Source of the DNA: Actinobacteria bacterium IMCC19121 | Lineage (GTDB): Bacteria > Actinomycetota > Actinomycetes > Nanopelagicales > Nanopelagicaceae | Assembly: GCA_002284895.1 (NCBI GenBank) | Contig: CP015605.1 | Span: 1,364,001-1,428,000, forward strand | DNA: 64,000 bases | Direction of reading: 5' to 3' | Shown here: in pieces, positions 19,083-28,197 of the stretch | Numbering within the stretch: the stretch's first letter is position 1 | How the letters are laid out: each line of letters starts with the position of its first letter | Position numbers and translations under genes: made by a program | Notes under the pieces: generated by a model | The model's database searches: none | The model's input: only the letters and a program-made list of their open reading frames with translations | Told to the model about the DNA's origin: nothing

Positions 19083-20626
19083 TATGCGCCTCCTCCTACA
19101 CGAATTCGAGGATCTAAGGCTGAATACAACAAATCTGCTACTAAGTTAGCTAGAACCGAAAGTGTGGCAGTAATGAAAAATACGCCCATTAATAAGTTCA
19201 AGTCATAACCAAGTAAACCCTGGCGGAACAAGGTTCCCATTCCAGACCAGCCAAATACGCTCTCGGTGATAAGAGCACCACCGATAACACCTGCAAAATC
19301 CACCACCATGATTGTCGTTAAAGGAATCATTGTGTTTCGGAAAGCATGGCGCATGATCACTGTGCGCTCAGTTAATCCCTTAGCGCGCGCTGTGCGGATG
19401 TAATCCTGGTTTAGCACTTCAAGCAAAGTTCCGCGTGAATAGCGGATGTATCCAGCAAATGAAATCAACGTGAGAGCAACCGTTGGCAGGAATAAGTGGG
19501 TGACAATATCGAGTGATTTGAGCCAATAATCAGGGGTATCAAGCAAATCGCTTCGCTGACCAATGGTTGGCACTGGGCGATAGTTGATGGCATCGGTTTC
19601 CATATATGGCTTCCACGTTTGCATGAACTTATCGACAACTACTAAACCAGCAGAGAGAACTGCAGTAATGATTGTTGTTCTAACGATTGGTGCACGGTCA
19701 ATTTTTGAATATGAGAGTCCAACAAAGACTGCAATCGTGATAGTCACACAAGCCATCAAAAATACAGGTAACGACCCTGGGTGCTTATCAAATACCCATT
19801 GTGCTGGGTAATAAAAAACAAGTGAAAGACCAGCCATAGTCAAAGAGGCTTTGAGAGCAGCTTTATTGATAAGTCCAACTGATAATTGTGTTACTCCATA
19901 TGCGATACCAACTGACATCGCCGTGATAACTATTGGACCAAGACCTGGATTGAGGAACCAACCAGAAACACTAAACAATGTAACGATAGAACCGGCAATA
20001 AGTGCAGCTGAGAAAAATGCCGTCCAAAATGCTTTTCGTGATCCGCCTATTACCGAAGCCCAGAAAATGGCGCTGAATAGAGATATCCCGATAATCCAGC
20101 CTAAGGGCACCTTAGGTTCTCGTAAGAAATTATTAAATGAGATGGCTAGGTACTCCTTAAGAAGTACGGCCACCCAGAAAATCGGAAGTGAGAACATGAG
20201 AAATGAAACAAAAGTCATTGAGTAGTCAAAACGGCTGTATTGACGAAGTGCGGTCACGATTCCAATAGCAATGCCAAGCACGATTGCAAAAATAGTTGCA
20301 GCTAAAACAAGACGAATAGTTACTGGAATTGCGAGGGCAAGTGAGTGAGCAACAGTTGAACCATCACGGCTCATTCCAAAATCTGGTTTACCGATAAAAA
20401 TTCCGAAAATACCCTTAATCCACAAGAAATAACGGGCGGGAGGGGGAACATCAAGTTGTAGTTCTCTCGTCAAAGATGCGACTAAGAAATCTCGGTTGGG
20501 ATCTGTGCTGAGTTTTAAATCAGCAAGTGGGTCACCTGAAATTGCCGCCATGTTATAGAGAATGAAACTTGAGCCAAAAAGGATGACGCTTAAGATGCCA
20601 AGGCGGCGCATAATAAATGCAAGCAT
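19082..20626 (-). CDS. Peptide-type ABC importer permease (DppB-like, enlarged)
   Basis: A 514-residue permease, markedly longer than usual DppB proteins of about 310-340. N-terminal MRRLGILSVILFGSSFILYN and the C-terminal EAA loop YIRTARAKGLTERTVIMRHA are standard. Between them lies an insertion of roughly 190 residues with about six additional hydrophobic helices (for example IIGISLFSAIFWASVIGG and LPVFLMACVTITIAVFVGL). The ORF is uninterrupted, so this is a real enlarged form rather than a frameshift artefact; similar long forms occur in other actinobacteria. Confidence 0.88.
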   Translation of the reverse strand: MLAFIMRRLGILSVILFGSSFILYNMAAISGDPLADLKLSTDPNRDFLVASLTRELQLDVPPPARYFLWIKGIFGIFIGKPDFGMSRDGSTVAHSLALAIPVTIRLVLAATIFAIVLGIAIGIVTALRQYSRFDYSMTFVSFLMFSLPIFWVAVLLKEYLAISFNNFLREPKVPLGWIIGISLFSAIFWASVIGGSRKAFWTAFFSAALIAGSIVTLFSVSGWFLNPGLGPIVITAMSVGIAYGVTQLSVGLINKAALKASLTMAGLSLVFYYPAQWVFDKHPGSLPVFLMACVTITIAVFVGLSYSKIDRAPIVRTTIITAVLSAGLVVVDKFMQTWKPYMETDAINYRPVPTIGQRSDLLDTPDYWLKSLDIVTHLFLPTVALTLISFAGYIRYSRGTLLEVLNQDYIRTARAKGLTERTVIMRHAFRNTMIPLTTIMVVDFAGVIGGALITESVFGWSGMGTLFRQGLLGYDLNLLMGVFFITATLSVLANLVADLLYSALDPRIRVGGGA

Positions 20627-20687
20627 GTAAGTTCAGACCTTTCAGGTTTAAACGGCTTTGTATAAATCCACTGACGGAATCATAGCG

Positions 20688-20727
20688 TCAAAGAGGCGCC
20701 CGGGTTAGTCCCCGAGCGCCTCTTTGA
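20688..20727. other. Stable intercistronic hairpin between binding-protein and permease genes
   Basis: A perfect 12-bp stem tcaaagaggcgc / gcgcctctttga with a 16-nt GC-rich loop. No U-run follows on the minus strand, so it is probably an mRNA-stabilising or partial-termination element that lets the binding protein be expressed above the permeases. Confidence 0.75.
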
Positions 20728-20765
20728 ACTGCTTTTTAGAGTTAGAAACTAAAGATTATTAATCC

Positions 20766-22610
20766 TTAGTATGTCCACTCCCAGTAGTTCCAGACCATCT
20801 GTGGTGATAGAGGAGCTGGCTTTACATTCTTGAGGTCCTTGTTAACTGCAACAACACCTGGGTGAACAAACACACCAATAGTGACTGCATCAGCATTTGT
20901 TAAACGCTCAATCTGAATGTACTTAGCTGCAAGAAGTGAATCAGACATTGGAACATCCAATGTTGAAATGATTCCATCAACAGCTGGGTTGCTATATCCA
21001 AGGATGTTGTTTCCACCATTGGTGTCAAAAACCTCAGCTGATTGACGCTGAGTTACAGATGATGCTACCCATGCGAAGAAGTATGCATCGTAATCTGAGT
21101 TACCAAGCTTTGATGGCCAGTCGGTACGAACGTCACCAACTAGTTCAAAACCAACCTTTGCCATGTTTGCCTTTGCAAGAGCAAATTCAGATGCACGACG
21201 TGGGTTGTTTCCTGGAACTAGAACGCGAACCTTAAGAGGTTGCTTCAATGCATTTGGATAATACTTCTGAACAAGAGCAAGTGCACTTGCATTACGAGTT
21301 TCTTGTGTTCCACGTGAGTAGAACGCTGAACCGTTTGCTGCAGTTACCTTGTCATAAGTTGCAGAACCTGGTGAAACCCAAGTTGACTGGATTGGAGTTG
21401 TAACACCGTTAATTGGTGCAATCAACTTCTCCATGATTTCGTTACGAGGAATAGCGAGCAAGAACGCCTTGCGAAGAGCAAGAGATTTTGCGCCATCTTT
21501 TACAGAGAATAGTCCTGTGTATGGAGCCTCATCAGGGACAGTGTCATAGTGCAGATCCCAGTGTTCGTAGGCTACGTTGTTCACGCCCACTAAGTTCACT
21601 GCAGAAATAGCCTTGAGCTTTGCAACACCATCAGCTGTTGCCTGACCTGCGTACACATCTAGCTCACCATTTGCAAGAGCCTGTGCAGCTGCAGTTCCAT
21701 CACCAATGAACTTGAAAACAACCTTATCGATTGTTCCGCTCATTGCAGGTCCTGAGTTGTACTTAGGGTTCTTAACAAGTGTTACTGATGTCTTAGCAAC
21801 TGCGCTATCAAGGATGAATCCACCATTGCTTACAAGAAGAAGTGGGTTTGTCTTTGAATCAACAGTTGTAATTGTGTAATCCTCAGACCAGATCTTTCCC
21901 ATCTTCTTAAGAAGAGCGGTGTCCTTAGCCTTGAATGCAGCTAGGAAGCGATCTTTAGCATCTTGGTTGACCGCAGCTGTTTGAAGAGATGTCTTACCAT
22001 CAGCCATCAAAACCAATGTGTGAACTGCAGCTGGTCCTGGGCCATAAAGATCCCAGTTAGCAATTGGCTTCTTGTACTGAAGTGTTACAGACATCTTGTC
22101 AGCAGAAAGAACTGGCTCTCCAACGATGTTATCGGCATAGACACCTGAGTATCCAAGGCCGTTAAAGGCTGGCTTTGCAGTCTTGCTCTTTGGGTCACCT
22201 AGACCAGCTGCGATTGAATATGCATCGCTGCCAAGAACGTGTGAAAGAAGTAGGTCAACGCCATCAATTGGTGTGCCATCTGACCACACACGGCCTGGGT
22301 TAACTGTGTACTGAACTCGGAAGTCAGTAGCTGACTTCTTAGTGATCTTGTATGAACCAAAAATTGTGTTCTTTACAAGTTCTTTCTTGTTGTTGTAATA
22401 GTTAAAGCCTGCACCTTGCAGATATGAAACCGCTGAACAGGTTGTTGAGTTTGTAGCTGAAAGGCTGCAGTTCAATCCTGTGATTGGGTTAGTTTCATGC
22501 AAGATAACAGTTGAACGAGTTGCTGCTTGAGCTGGAGTTAACAGTGAAACTGCCAATGCCGCTGCTGCTGCAACCGCGAACGCATACTTTGCGTTGCGAT
22601 TTAACTTCAT
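20766..22610 (-). CDS. Extracellular solute-binding protein, family 5 (peptide-type)
   Basis: A 614-residue secreted binding protein for the ABC importer. N-terminal signal peptide (KYAFAVAAAAALAVSLL) with an AQA-like signal peptidase I site; no lipobox Cys. Mature features of SBP_bac_5: GRVWSDGTPIDGVDLL and the C-terminal lobes with FAWVASSVTQRQ and NNILGYSNPAVDGIIS. Start ATG 22610 has SD GGAGG 4 nt upstream; an in-frame GTG/TTG start farther upstream would put 18 extra residues before the signal peptide. Ligand class (peptide, nickel or other) is not resolvable. Confidence 0.92.
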   Translation of the reverse strand: MKLNRNAKYAFAVAAAAALAVSLLTPAQAATRSTVILHETNPITGLNCSLSATNSTTCSAVSYLQGAGFNYYNNKKELVKNTIFGSYKITKKSATDFRVQYTVNPGRVWSDGTPIDGVDLLLSHVLGSDAYSIAAGLGDPKSKTAKPAFNGLGYSGVYADNIVGEPVLSADKMSVTLQYKKPIANWDLYGPGPAAVHTLVLMADGKTSLQTAAVNQDAKDRFLAAFKAKDTALLKKMGKIWSEDYTITTVDSKTNPLLLVSNGGFILDSAVAKTSVTLVKNPKYNSGPAMSGTIDKVVFKFIGDGTAAAQALANGELDVYAGQATADGVAKLKAISAVNLVGVNNVAYEHWDLHYDTVPDEAPYTGLFSVKDGAKSLALRKAFLLAIPRNEIMEKLIAPINGVTTPIQSTWVSPGSATYDKVTAANGSAFYSRGTQETRNASALALVQKYYPNALKQPLKVRVLVPGNNPRRASEFALAKANMAKVGFELVGDVRTDWPSKLGNSDYDAYFFAWVASSVTQRQSAEVFDTNGGNNILGYSNPAVDGIISTLDVPMSDSLLAAKYIQIERLTNADAVTIGVFVHPGVVAVNKDLKNVKPAPLSPQMVWNYWEWTY

Positions 22611-22796
22611 AGATCCTCCTCGAGGGATAAGTAAAAGCGTCTGTGGAGAGTCGACCTGCCCCATAGGCGCTTTTGGTGGTGTGAGTCTGCCCGAATTGAG
22701 CGTATTAACGCAACAGGAGAATGGTTTGCATGAGCGTGGGATTTGTAACGATGTTCGTAATAAAGATGGTATGAAGCTCTGCAGGAGGGGTGATTT

Positions 22797-24101
22797 TTAC
22801 CCAGCCGTGCGAGCTGCCTCAATCTTGGCCGTGGTCAACTTAGGGGCAGCCAATGCCCAGAGCAACAGACCCAAGGCCATCCCAATTAGATAAGGGGCCC
22901 GCAGCGCATTTTCTCTGGAGAGCACATGAGTCAATGCGCTCACTAGCCCTCCCCCCACAAACATCCCGATGGGAATAGATCCCCAGGCAAAGAATCTATA
23001 GACGCTGTTAACACGACCTAATAAATGCGTAGGGATGATGCTTTGGCGAAGAGAGACAGTAATTGTGTTCCACAAAATTGCAACGAAAGATTCAACAACT
23101 GTAACAACCCAGACAACTTGCCACGAAGAAGTCACACCAATTACCAGTGCACCTAAAGGAGCAGCAGCCAGAGCTAGGGACAGTGAAGGACCGCTACCAA
23201 ATGTGGCAGAAACTTTAGGAGCAAGTATTCCCCCAATTGTTCCGCCCACAGCGCCAGCAGTGCCAAGAATTGCAAAAGTGAAAACTGATGTGTGCAGAAC
23301 TTCTTGGGCAAATAAAATATAAACAGCACCGACCATGGTGCCAATGCCATTCATTGATCCCAGAATTATTGCCATGGGGCGAAGTAATGGATGGGCCCAC
23401 AACCACACATAGCCTTCTTTAATCTCTGCCTTGAAATTAATCTTCTCACGTGGTTTCTCATCCGCCACTGGCTTGAATGTGCCTTGAAGGGAGGCAATAA
23501 GTGCAACTGCAAAAAAGAAAGATGCCGCATCAAAGAAAAACGGGATAAAGATTGCCACACCTATCAATAGTGAACCAAGTGGCGGCCCAATAAAACTATT
23601 AGTCAATGATTCAGCCGACCACATGCGCCCATTGGCAGTCTCTAGATTCTCTTTATCAACAACTGATGGCATCAAAGTCTGAGCGCTGTTATCGCGCAAA
23701 ACTTCTGCCAAACCAAAGAGAAAGGCCGTAATAAGTAAAGTGAAGTAAATCGGCCAGTTAGTCTCTAAGTTGGTAATAGTGGTTAGTTCATCAAGGGCTG
23801 GAAATGAATCCTTATTGAAGAAAACAACTAGCCCCACAAAAACAGTCAATAAACCCCGCATGAAATCCATTGCCACAATGAGTTTTCTGCGATCAAAGCG
23901 ATCAGTTAGAACTCCGGCATGTAATGTGAAGACCAACCACGGCAGACGTGATGCAAAGCCTGCAGCAGCAATTAAAATAGGTGAGCGAGTAACAGCTGAT
24001 GCCAGCCATGGATAGGCAACCATAGAAACACCATCACCCAGGTTAGAAATAGCCGTTGCAGTCCACAGTTTCCAATAGGAAGAGCCGAGCTTTTTAGTCA
24101 T
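22797..24101 (-). CDS. MFS transporter, MFS_3/EntS-like exporter
   Basis: A 434-residue protein with about 12 transmembrane helices and the loop HAGVLTDRFDRRKLIVAMD between helices 2 and 3, plus ENLETANGRMWSAESLTNSFIG typical of the transmembrane secretion effector group. It is translationally coupled to the upstream paralogue at 24094 (8-nt overlap). The pair may form a heterodimer or simply be a duplication; substrates unknown. Confidence 0.82.
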   Translation of the reverse strand: MTKKLGSSYWKLWTATAISNLGDGVSMVAYPWLASAVTRSPILIAAAGFASRLPWLVFTLHAGVLTDRFDRRKLIVAMDFMRGLLTVFVGLVVFFNKDSFPALDELTTITNLETNWPIYFTLLITAFLFGLAEVLRDNSAQTLMPSVVDKENLETANGRMWSAESLTNSFIGPPLGSLLIGVAIFIPFFFDAASFFFAVALIASLQGTFKPVADEKPREKINFKAEIKEGYVWLWAHPLLRPMAIILGSMNGIGTMVGAVYILFAQEVLHTSVFTFAILGTAGAVGGTIGGILAPKVSATFGSGPSLSLALAAAPLGALVIGVTSSWQVVWVVTVVESFVAILWNTITVSLRQSIIPTHLLGRVNSVYRFFAWGSIPIGMFVGGGLVSALTHVLSRENALRAPYLIGMALGLLLWALAAPKLTTAKIEAARTAG

Positions 24102-25326
24102 TGTTTAGCACCTCTTCTACTGTGCTTTCACCAACATGGAGAAGAAACTTCAGTGAAAGAAGTGCAATCACTGTTGCAATTGCACCGCCAATTAATAAGG
24201 GAAGGCGTAACCCCCCTTTAGCTATGAGGCCACCAAGTAAAGATCCAAAGGGCATTAATCCCCACACTAATGTGCGCCTAGTTCCATGTATGCGTCCAAA
24301 AAGATGTCCCGGAATAACGTTTTGATAAGTGGCCATAAGAAGAATATTCCAGTTGGTTATTGTGAAAGAGGCCATGAAAGCTAGAGCAACATAGACATAA
24401 ATAGTGGGTGATAAACCTTGTAGAAGTATAAGAAGTGAACTCAGAAAGATACTCACAGCCATAACTTTGCTGCGACCAAATTTGGAAGAGAGCTTGGGCG
24501 CTACTAGCGCTCCAATAATTGCTCCGGATCCTTGAATAGTTAAAGCCAGTCCAAAGAAGGCAGGTTTGAGATTTAACTCATTTAAGATAAACAAAATGAT
24601 GGTGGAAGTGGACATGGAATAACACACACCAATACTGGCAGTTATTACAACAAGTCTGAGTAACGGCTTGTTGTTATATAGGTAGTGAATTCCAAATCTC
24701 ATGTCTTCAACAAAATCTGGTTTCTTATCAGCGCTTTCTTCAATGCGTATATCTTGCAAGAATTTAACCGGAATAGATGCAGCTAGCGCAGCAGCAACTA
24801 AAAAACCTACGCTGTTAATGACAAAGGGCAGATAAATAGCCACTGCATAGAGAAAGCCACTGAGCGGAGTTCCGATAAATCCTTGAACTACGGTTTCTGA
24901 GATTTGAAATCTGGAATTGCCTTTCTCATACTCACTCTTGTCTAGGATTTGTGGAATCAAAGACTGTGAAGTGATATCCGCCGTTACTTCACACATTCCA
25001 ATCACAAAAGTTGCTAGCAGCAATATGTAAATTGTGATCGTATTGGTAGCAATGGAGAGCGCAATGAGAGCAGCAATCACAAATCTGGCCGCATTAGCTC
25101 CGGCTAATAAGAATCTTCTATCTACGCGATCAACAATGGCCCCAATAGGAATGGCGAATAAAAGCCAAGGCAGCATGACCAGCGCGCTAATTGCTGAAAT
25201 CAGAACAGGGTTCTTAGTAAGTGTGACTGCAAGAAGAGGAGCGGCCGCAATGAGAACCCCGTCGGCTAAATTCGAGGTAAGGCTGGCGCCCCACATGCGA
25301 TTAAAGGCTGGTCCTAGGGATTTCAT
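24094..25326 (-). CDS. MFS transporter, MFS_3/EntS-like exporter (paralogue)
   Basis: A 410-residue paralogue of the preceding gene: IPIGAIVDRVDRRFLLAGAN matches the loop 2-3 motif and EYEKGNSRFQISETVVQGFIG the second conserved segment. I place the start at ATG 25326 (MKSLGPAFNRMWG), 7 nt after TAGGCT (25334-25339), rather than the upstream TTG. First gene of a two-gene exporter operon; substrate unknown. Confidence 0.82.
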   Translation of the reverse strand: MKSLGPAFNRMWGASLTSNLADGVLIAAAPLLAVTLTKNPVLISAISALVMLPWLLFAIPIGAIVDRVDRRFLLAGANAARFVIAALIALSIATNTITIYILLLATFVIGMCEVTADITSQSLIPQILDKSEYEKGNSRFQISETVVQGFIGTPLSGFLYAVAIYLPFVINSVGFLVAAALAASIPVKFLQDIRIEESADKKPDFVEDMRFGIHYLYNNKPLLRLVVITASIGVCYSMSTSTIILFILNELNLKPAFFGLALTIQGSGAIIGALVAPKLSSKFGRSKVMAVSIFLSSLLILLQGLSPTIYVYVALAFMASFTITNWNILLMATYQNVIPGHLFGRIHGTRRTLVWGLMPFGSLLGGLIAKGGLRLPLLIGGAIATVIALLSLKFLLHVGESTVEEVLNND

Positions 25327-25349
25327 GCGCGCCAGCCTAATGCGCAAAA

Positions 25350-25814
25350 CTACAGAGCTAAGTTCTTGGTGATCTGATCTGCGTGCTCAATGGCGTGGCG
25401 TGTGTAAACGGCAAGCCATTGTTCAAGTGAGAACTCACCGCGCTCTGAGTGAATACAAAAATTCTTCAGCTGTGCTGGTTCAAGGCGCTTAATGATTTCA
25501 AGTGATCCCGCACGCACTGCCTTAAAGACAGCAATCGATGTTTCTACAGGCAAAACGGTGTATCCAAGAGTTGGGTTCTTACCCCAAGCACCTTCGTCAT
25601 AACCTTGAATAGCAGATCCAGGTTCTGCAACTAAGCGCTTTAAGCGCGCAAAAGACTGTGCCTCACTATCGGCGCAGTGGTGAATAACTTGGCGAGAACT
25701 CCAATCCTCCCCCACGCACACATCTAGCTTTGATTCAGGAACATTGGTGGCAATAGTTAAAAACTCATTCGTTGCCTTTTCATAAGCAGCGGCAATCTCG
25801 GCTATAGATGACAT
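25350..25814 (-). CDS. DinB/YfiT-like thiol-transferase-fold protein
   Basis: A 154-residue four-helix-bundle protein of the DinB superfamily. The metal-binding His triad is visible: H46 (RQVIHHCADSE), H140 and H144 (YTRHAIEHADQI). In actinobacteria such proteins include mycothiol-dependent transferases and maleylpyruvate isomerase relatives; the substrate here is unknown. Its start shares one base with the stop of a small membrane protein gene upstream, so the two are translationally coupled. Confidence 0.8.
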   Translation of the reverse strand: MSSIAEIAAAYEKATNEFLTIATNVPESKLDVCVGEDWSSRQVIHHCADSEAQSFARLKRLVAEPGSAIQGYDEGAWGKNPTLGYTVLPVETSIAVFKAVRAGSLEIIKRLEPAQLKNFCIHSERGEFSLEQWLAVYTRHAIEHADQITKNLAL

Positions 25815-25963
25815 CAGTTTCCAATCTGTAATTGTGAAGAGTGACTCTCAACAAAATGATCGTCATCCTCGACTTTATCTACTAAGAGAACGATGACAAT
25901 TACAAGAAGCCCAGCAATGATTCCAAGTAGTAGGCCCGACTTCTTATCCAGATTAATTTGCAT
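25814..25963 (-). CDS. Small single-pass membrane protein, 49 residues
   Basis: Encodes one strong transmembrane helix (GLLLGIIAGLLVIVIVLLV, about residues 10-28) flanked by a Lys N-side and an acidic/His tail (DKVEDDDHFVESHSS). It starts 6 nt after a near-perfect -10 TATATT (25970-25975, minus strand), so leaderless, and its TGA stop overlaps the DinB gene ATG as TGATG. Promoter spacing, coupling and the membrane segment argue that it is real. Function unknown; it might anchor or assist the DinB-fold protein. Confidence 0.7.
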   Translation of the reverse strand: MQINLDKKSGLLLGIIAGLLVIVIVLLVDKVEDDDHFVESHSSQLQIGN

Positions 25964-25987
25964 GGCGTAAATATAGCCCCAAAGAAA

Positions 25988-26027
25988 AGAACGGCCCGGT
26001 TCGCATCGCTGCGAGCCAGGCCGTTCT
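25988..26027 (-). terminator. Rho-independent terminator of pstS
   Basis: Arms agaacggcc (25988-25996) and ggccgttct (26019-26027) with further inner pairing; on the minus strand the stem is followed by TTCTTTTCTTT-like U-rich sequence. It lies 22 bp past the pstS stop. Confidence 0.9.
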
Positions 26028-26048
26028 ACCCTCGATCTTTAAAGCGGA

Positions 26049-27200
26049 TTAACCGATCTTTGCTACCTGAGCAAGTGACTTCTTAAGAAGCTCACCGTCG
26101 ATAACGCTGAAGCCAAGTGCAGCGCCAACATCCTTAGAGCACTTTGTGCTCAAGATGTAGTTAGCGAATGCCTTTACTGCTGCAGCCTTAGTTGCATCTG
26201 GGTACTTAGTATCAGCTAGAAGGTAAGAAACGATACCTAGTGGGTAAGCGCCCTTTTCCTTAGTTGCATAGTCATATGTGAGGAAGCCGTTTGCATCCTG
26301 AGTAGCAGATGCAAGGAATGCACCCACACCAGTTGAATCTGGAACTACTGATGATCCAGCTGGGTTAATTAAGTTCGCAATTTTTAGGTTGTTTGCTGTT
26401 GCATAGTTAACTTCAGCGTATGTAATTGAGTAAGCAGTCTTTCCAGCAAGCTGTGCAACACCAGTTGATGAAGCAGCTCCAACTACACGGCCTAAGTTAG
26501 CTGTGTCATTGATGTTTCCTGGGAATGCATCCTTGAATACCTTGTTCTTAGCCTTTGGCCAAACAGCAGATGCTGACTTATTCAAGTAGTTAGTGAAGTT
26601 CTCTGAAGTTCCAGAAGAATCTGAACGGTAAACAACCTTGATTGGCTTATCTGGCAATGTGTAGTGCTGTTGTACAACCTGAGTACGAAGAACTACTGGA
26701 TTTCCCTTTGCATCTTTTGCAGGGTTTCCATTCTTATCTAGCTTGTAAATAACTTTTGTTGTTGAACGGTTGTTATCAGCAACAATTGCTGGATCGTTCC
26801 AACGTGTGATTGTTCCACCGAAGATTCCAGCAACAGTTGCTGCTGAAAGAGAAAGAGTTGTCTTTGCTGGAAGGTTGTGCAAAATTGCGATTGGTGCTGC
26901 AACTAGTGGCACGTGAATAAGTGAAGCGCGCTTTGTTGCTGCTGTGTAAGCACCATCTGACATCCAGAAGTCACCGATTGACTTGTCTGAGTTAGCTTGT
27001 CCTGTACCTGATGATGATGAAGCGTAAACATATGTATGTCCTGAACCGCTTGCAGCGAATCCAGCTTTGCAACCTTCGATAAGTAGAGCAGGAAATGATG
27101 CTCCTGAACCTTGAAGATCAACTGCATATGCTGGTGTTCCTGCTACTAGACCGAACGCGAGTGCAAGTGATGCAACTTTCGCGAGCTTAGAAATTCTCAT
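26049..27200 (-). CDS. pstS: Phosphate-binding protein
   Basis: A 383-residue extracellular phosphate receptor of the Pst importer. Signal peptide ends near AYAVDL (about residue 26) with no lipobox Cys. Phosphate-site segments are visible: GSGASFPALL, YASSSSGTGQ, MSDGAYT and VVYRSDSSGTSENFTNYL. Unusually it is the last gene after phoU-pstC-pstA-pstB and has its own promoter region with PHO-box-like repeats (27256-27306). ATG 27200 with SD AGGGG at 6-nt spacing. Confidence 0.95.
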   Translation of the reverse strand: MRISKLAKVASLALAFGLVAGTPAYAVDLQGSGASFPALLIEGCKAGFAASGSGHTYVYASSSSGTGQANSDKSIGDFWMSDGAYTAATKRASLIHVPLVAAPIAILHNLPAKTTLSLSAATVAGIFGGTITRWNDPAIVADNNRSTTKVIYKLDKNGNPAKDAKGNPVVLRTQVVQQHYTLPDKPIKVVYRSDSSGTSENFTNYLNKSASAVWPKAKNKVFKDAFPGNINDTANLGRVVGAASSTGVAQLAGKTAYSITYAEVNYATANNLKIANLINPAGSSVVPDSTGVGAFLASATQDANGFLTYDYATKEKGAYPLGIVSYLLADTKYPDATKAAAVKAFANYILSTKCSKDVGAALGFSVIDGELLKKSLAQVAKIG

Positions 27201-27211
27201 TTATTTCCCCT

Positions 27212-27248
27212 CATAGGTTTTGATTTGAACTACGAGGCCAAACCTATG
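27212..27248. repeat. Inverted repeat in the pstS leader
   Basis: Perfect 9-bp arms cataggttt (27212-27220) and aaacctatg (27240-27248), 19 bp apart, one overlapping the likely pstS -10 (TAGGTT) and the other adjoining its SD. Could form a leader hairpin or be a DNA site. Confidence 0.5.
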
Positions 27249-27255
27249 GAGCCAG

Positions 27256-27306
27256 GGTTAACGAATAAGGGGTGCTGGTTTAACGCAAGTAAACCTTTAG
27301 GTGAAC
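27256..27306 (-). promoter_or_regulatory. PHO-box-like direct repeats upstream of pstS
   Basis: On the minus strand: GTTCACC (27300-27306), GTTTACT (27288-27294), GTTAAAC (27278-27284) and GTTAACC (27256-27262). They lie at about 0, 12, 22 and 44 nt, i.e. near an 11-nt period, as in actinobacterial PHO boxes bound by PhoP/RegX3-type regulators. The likely -10 (TAGGTT, 27241-27246) follows. Confidence 0.75.
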
Positions 27307-27318
27307 AAATGGTGTCTT

Positions 27319-28197
27319 TTAGCCAAAGCGTCCGGTCACATAACTCTCTGTTCGAGAGTCCTGTGGGCGGGAGAAAATCTCAGAAGTTGGAGCAACTTCG
27401 ATCATCTGGCCAGGTCCTCCATCGGAGAGGAAGAAGGCGGTGTAGTCAGAGACACGAGCAGCCTGTTGCATATTGTGAGTAACAATAATGATTGTCATCG
27501 TGTCTGAGAGATGGCGAATGGTGTCTTCAATGCGAAGGGTTGATCCTGGGTCAAGTGCTGAACATGGTTCATCCATGAGCAGAACTTGAGGGCGAACAGC
27601 TAGAGAACGTGCAATACATAAACGCTGCTGCTGACCGCCTGAGAGAGATCCACCGTGAGCACCTAAACGATCTTTAACTTCATTCCACAAACCTGCACGC
27701 TCTAAGCACTCTTCCAACAAATCATCTTTGTTTTCAACTTTAAGTTGAGCTAGCTTGAGACCTGAAAGAACGTTCTCACCGATAGTCATTGATGGGAATG
27801 GGTTTGGCTTTTGGAAAACCATACCGATTTGTAAGCGAATCTTGGTTACATCTGTGCCTGGGGCATAAACATCTTTGCCATCAAGTAGAACTTCACCAGC
27901 CATTGCAGCACCAGGAATGAACTCATGCATACGGTTAATTGTTCGAATAAAGGTTGACTTACCACATCCTGATGGACCAATTAAGGCAGTCACAGTGCCT
28001 GCTGCAAAATCTAATGAGATATTTGAAAGTGCGTGGTGCTTACCAAACCATGCGTGCACGCCACGGGTCTCAAGGCCAGTTCCAAGTGCTGCCGTCCCTG
28101 GCACCTTAGGCGCTTTGGCGTTAGCAACATCTGCCAATGATGATGGCTTTACTGATGTCTGCATTTCTTGGTTCTCGCTTTCATGTGAGGTGGTCAT
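27319..28197 (-). CDS. pstB: Phosphate importer ATPase
   Basis: A 292-residue ABC ATPase. Walker [11 protein letters not shown]-loop region [10 protein letters not shown] typical of PstB, signature [15 protein letters not shown], Walker [13 protein letters not shown] and switch VTHNMQQA are all present. N-terminal extension of about 40 residues is low complexity. Start chosen at ATG 28197, which overlaps the pstA stop as ATGA; a TTG start farther upstream would lie deep in pstA. Confidence 0.96.
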   Translation of the reverse strand: MTTSHESENQEMQTSVKPSSLADVANAKAPKVPGTAALGTGLETRGVHAWFGKHHALSNISLDFAAGTVTALIGPSGCGKSTFIRTINRMHEFIPGAAMAGEVLLDGKDVYAPGTDVTKIRLQIGMVFQKPNPFPSMTIGENVLSGLKLAQLKVENKDDLLEECLERAGLWNEVKDRLGAHGGSLSGGQQQRLCIARSLAVRPQVLLMDEPCSALDPGSTLRIEDTIRHLSDTMTIIIVTHNMQQAARVSDYTAFFLSDGGPGQMIEVAPTSEIFSRPQDSRTESYVTGRFG

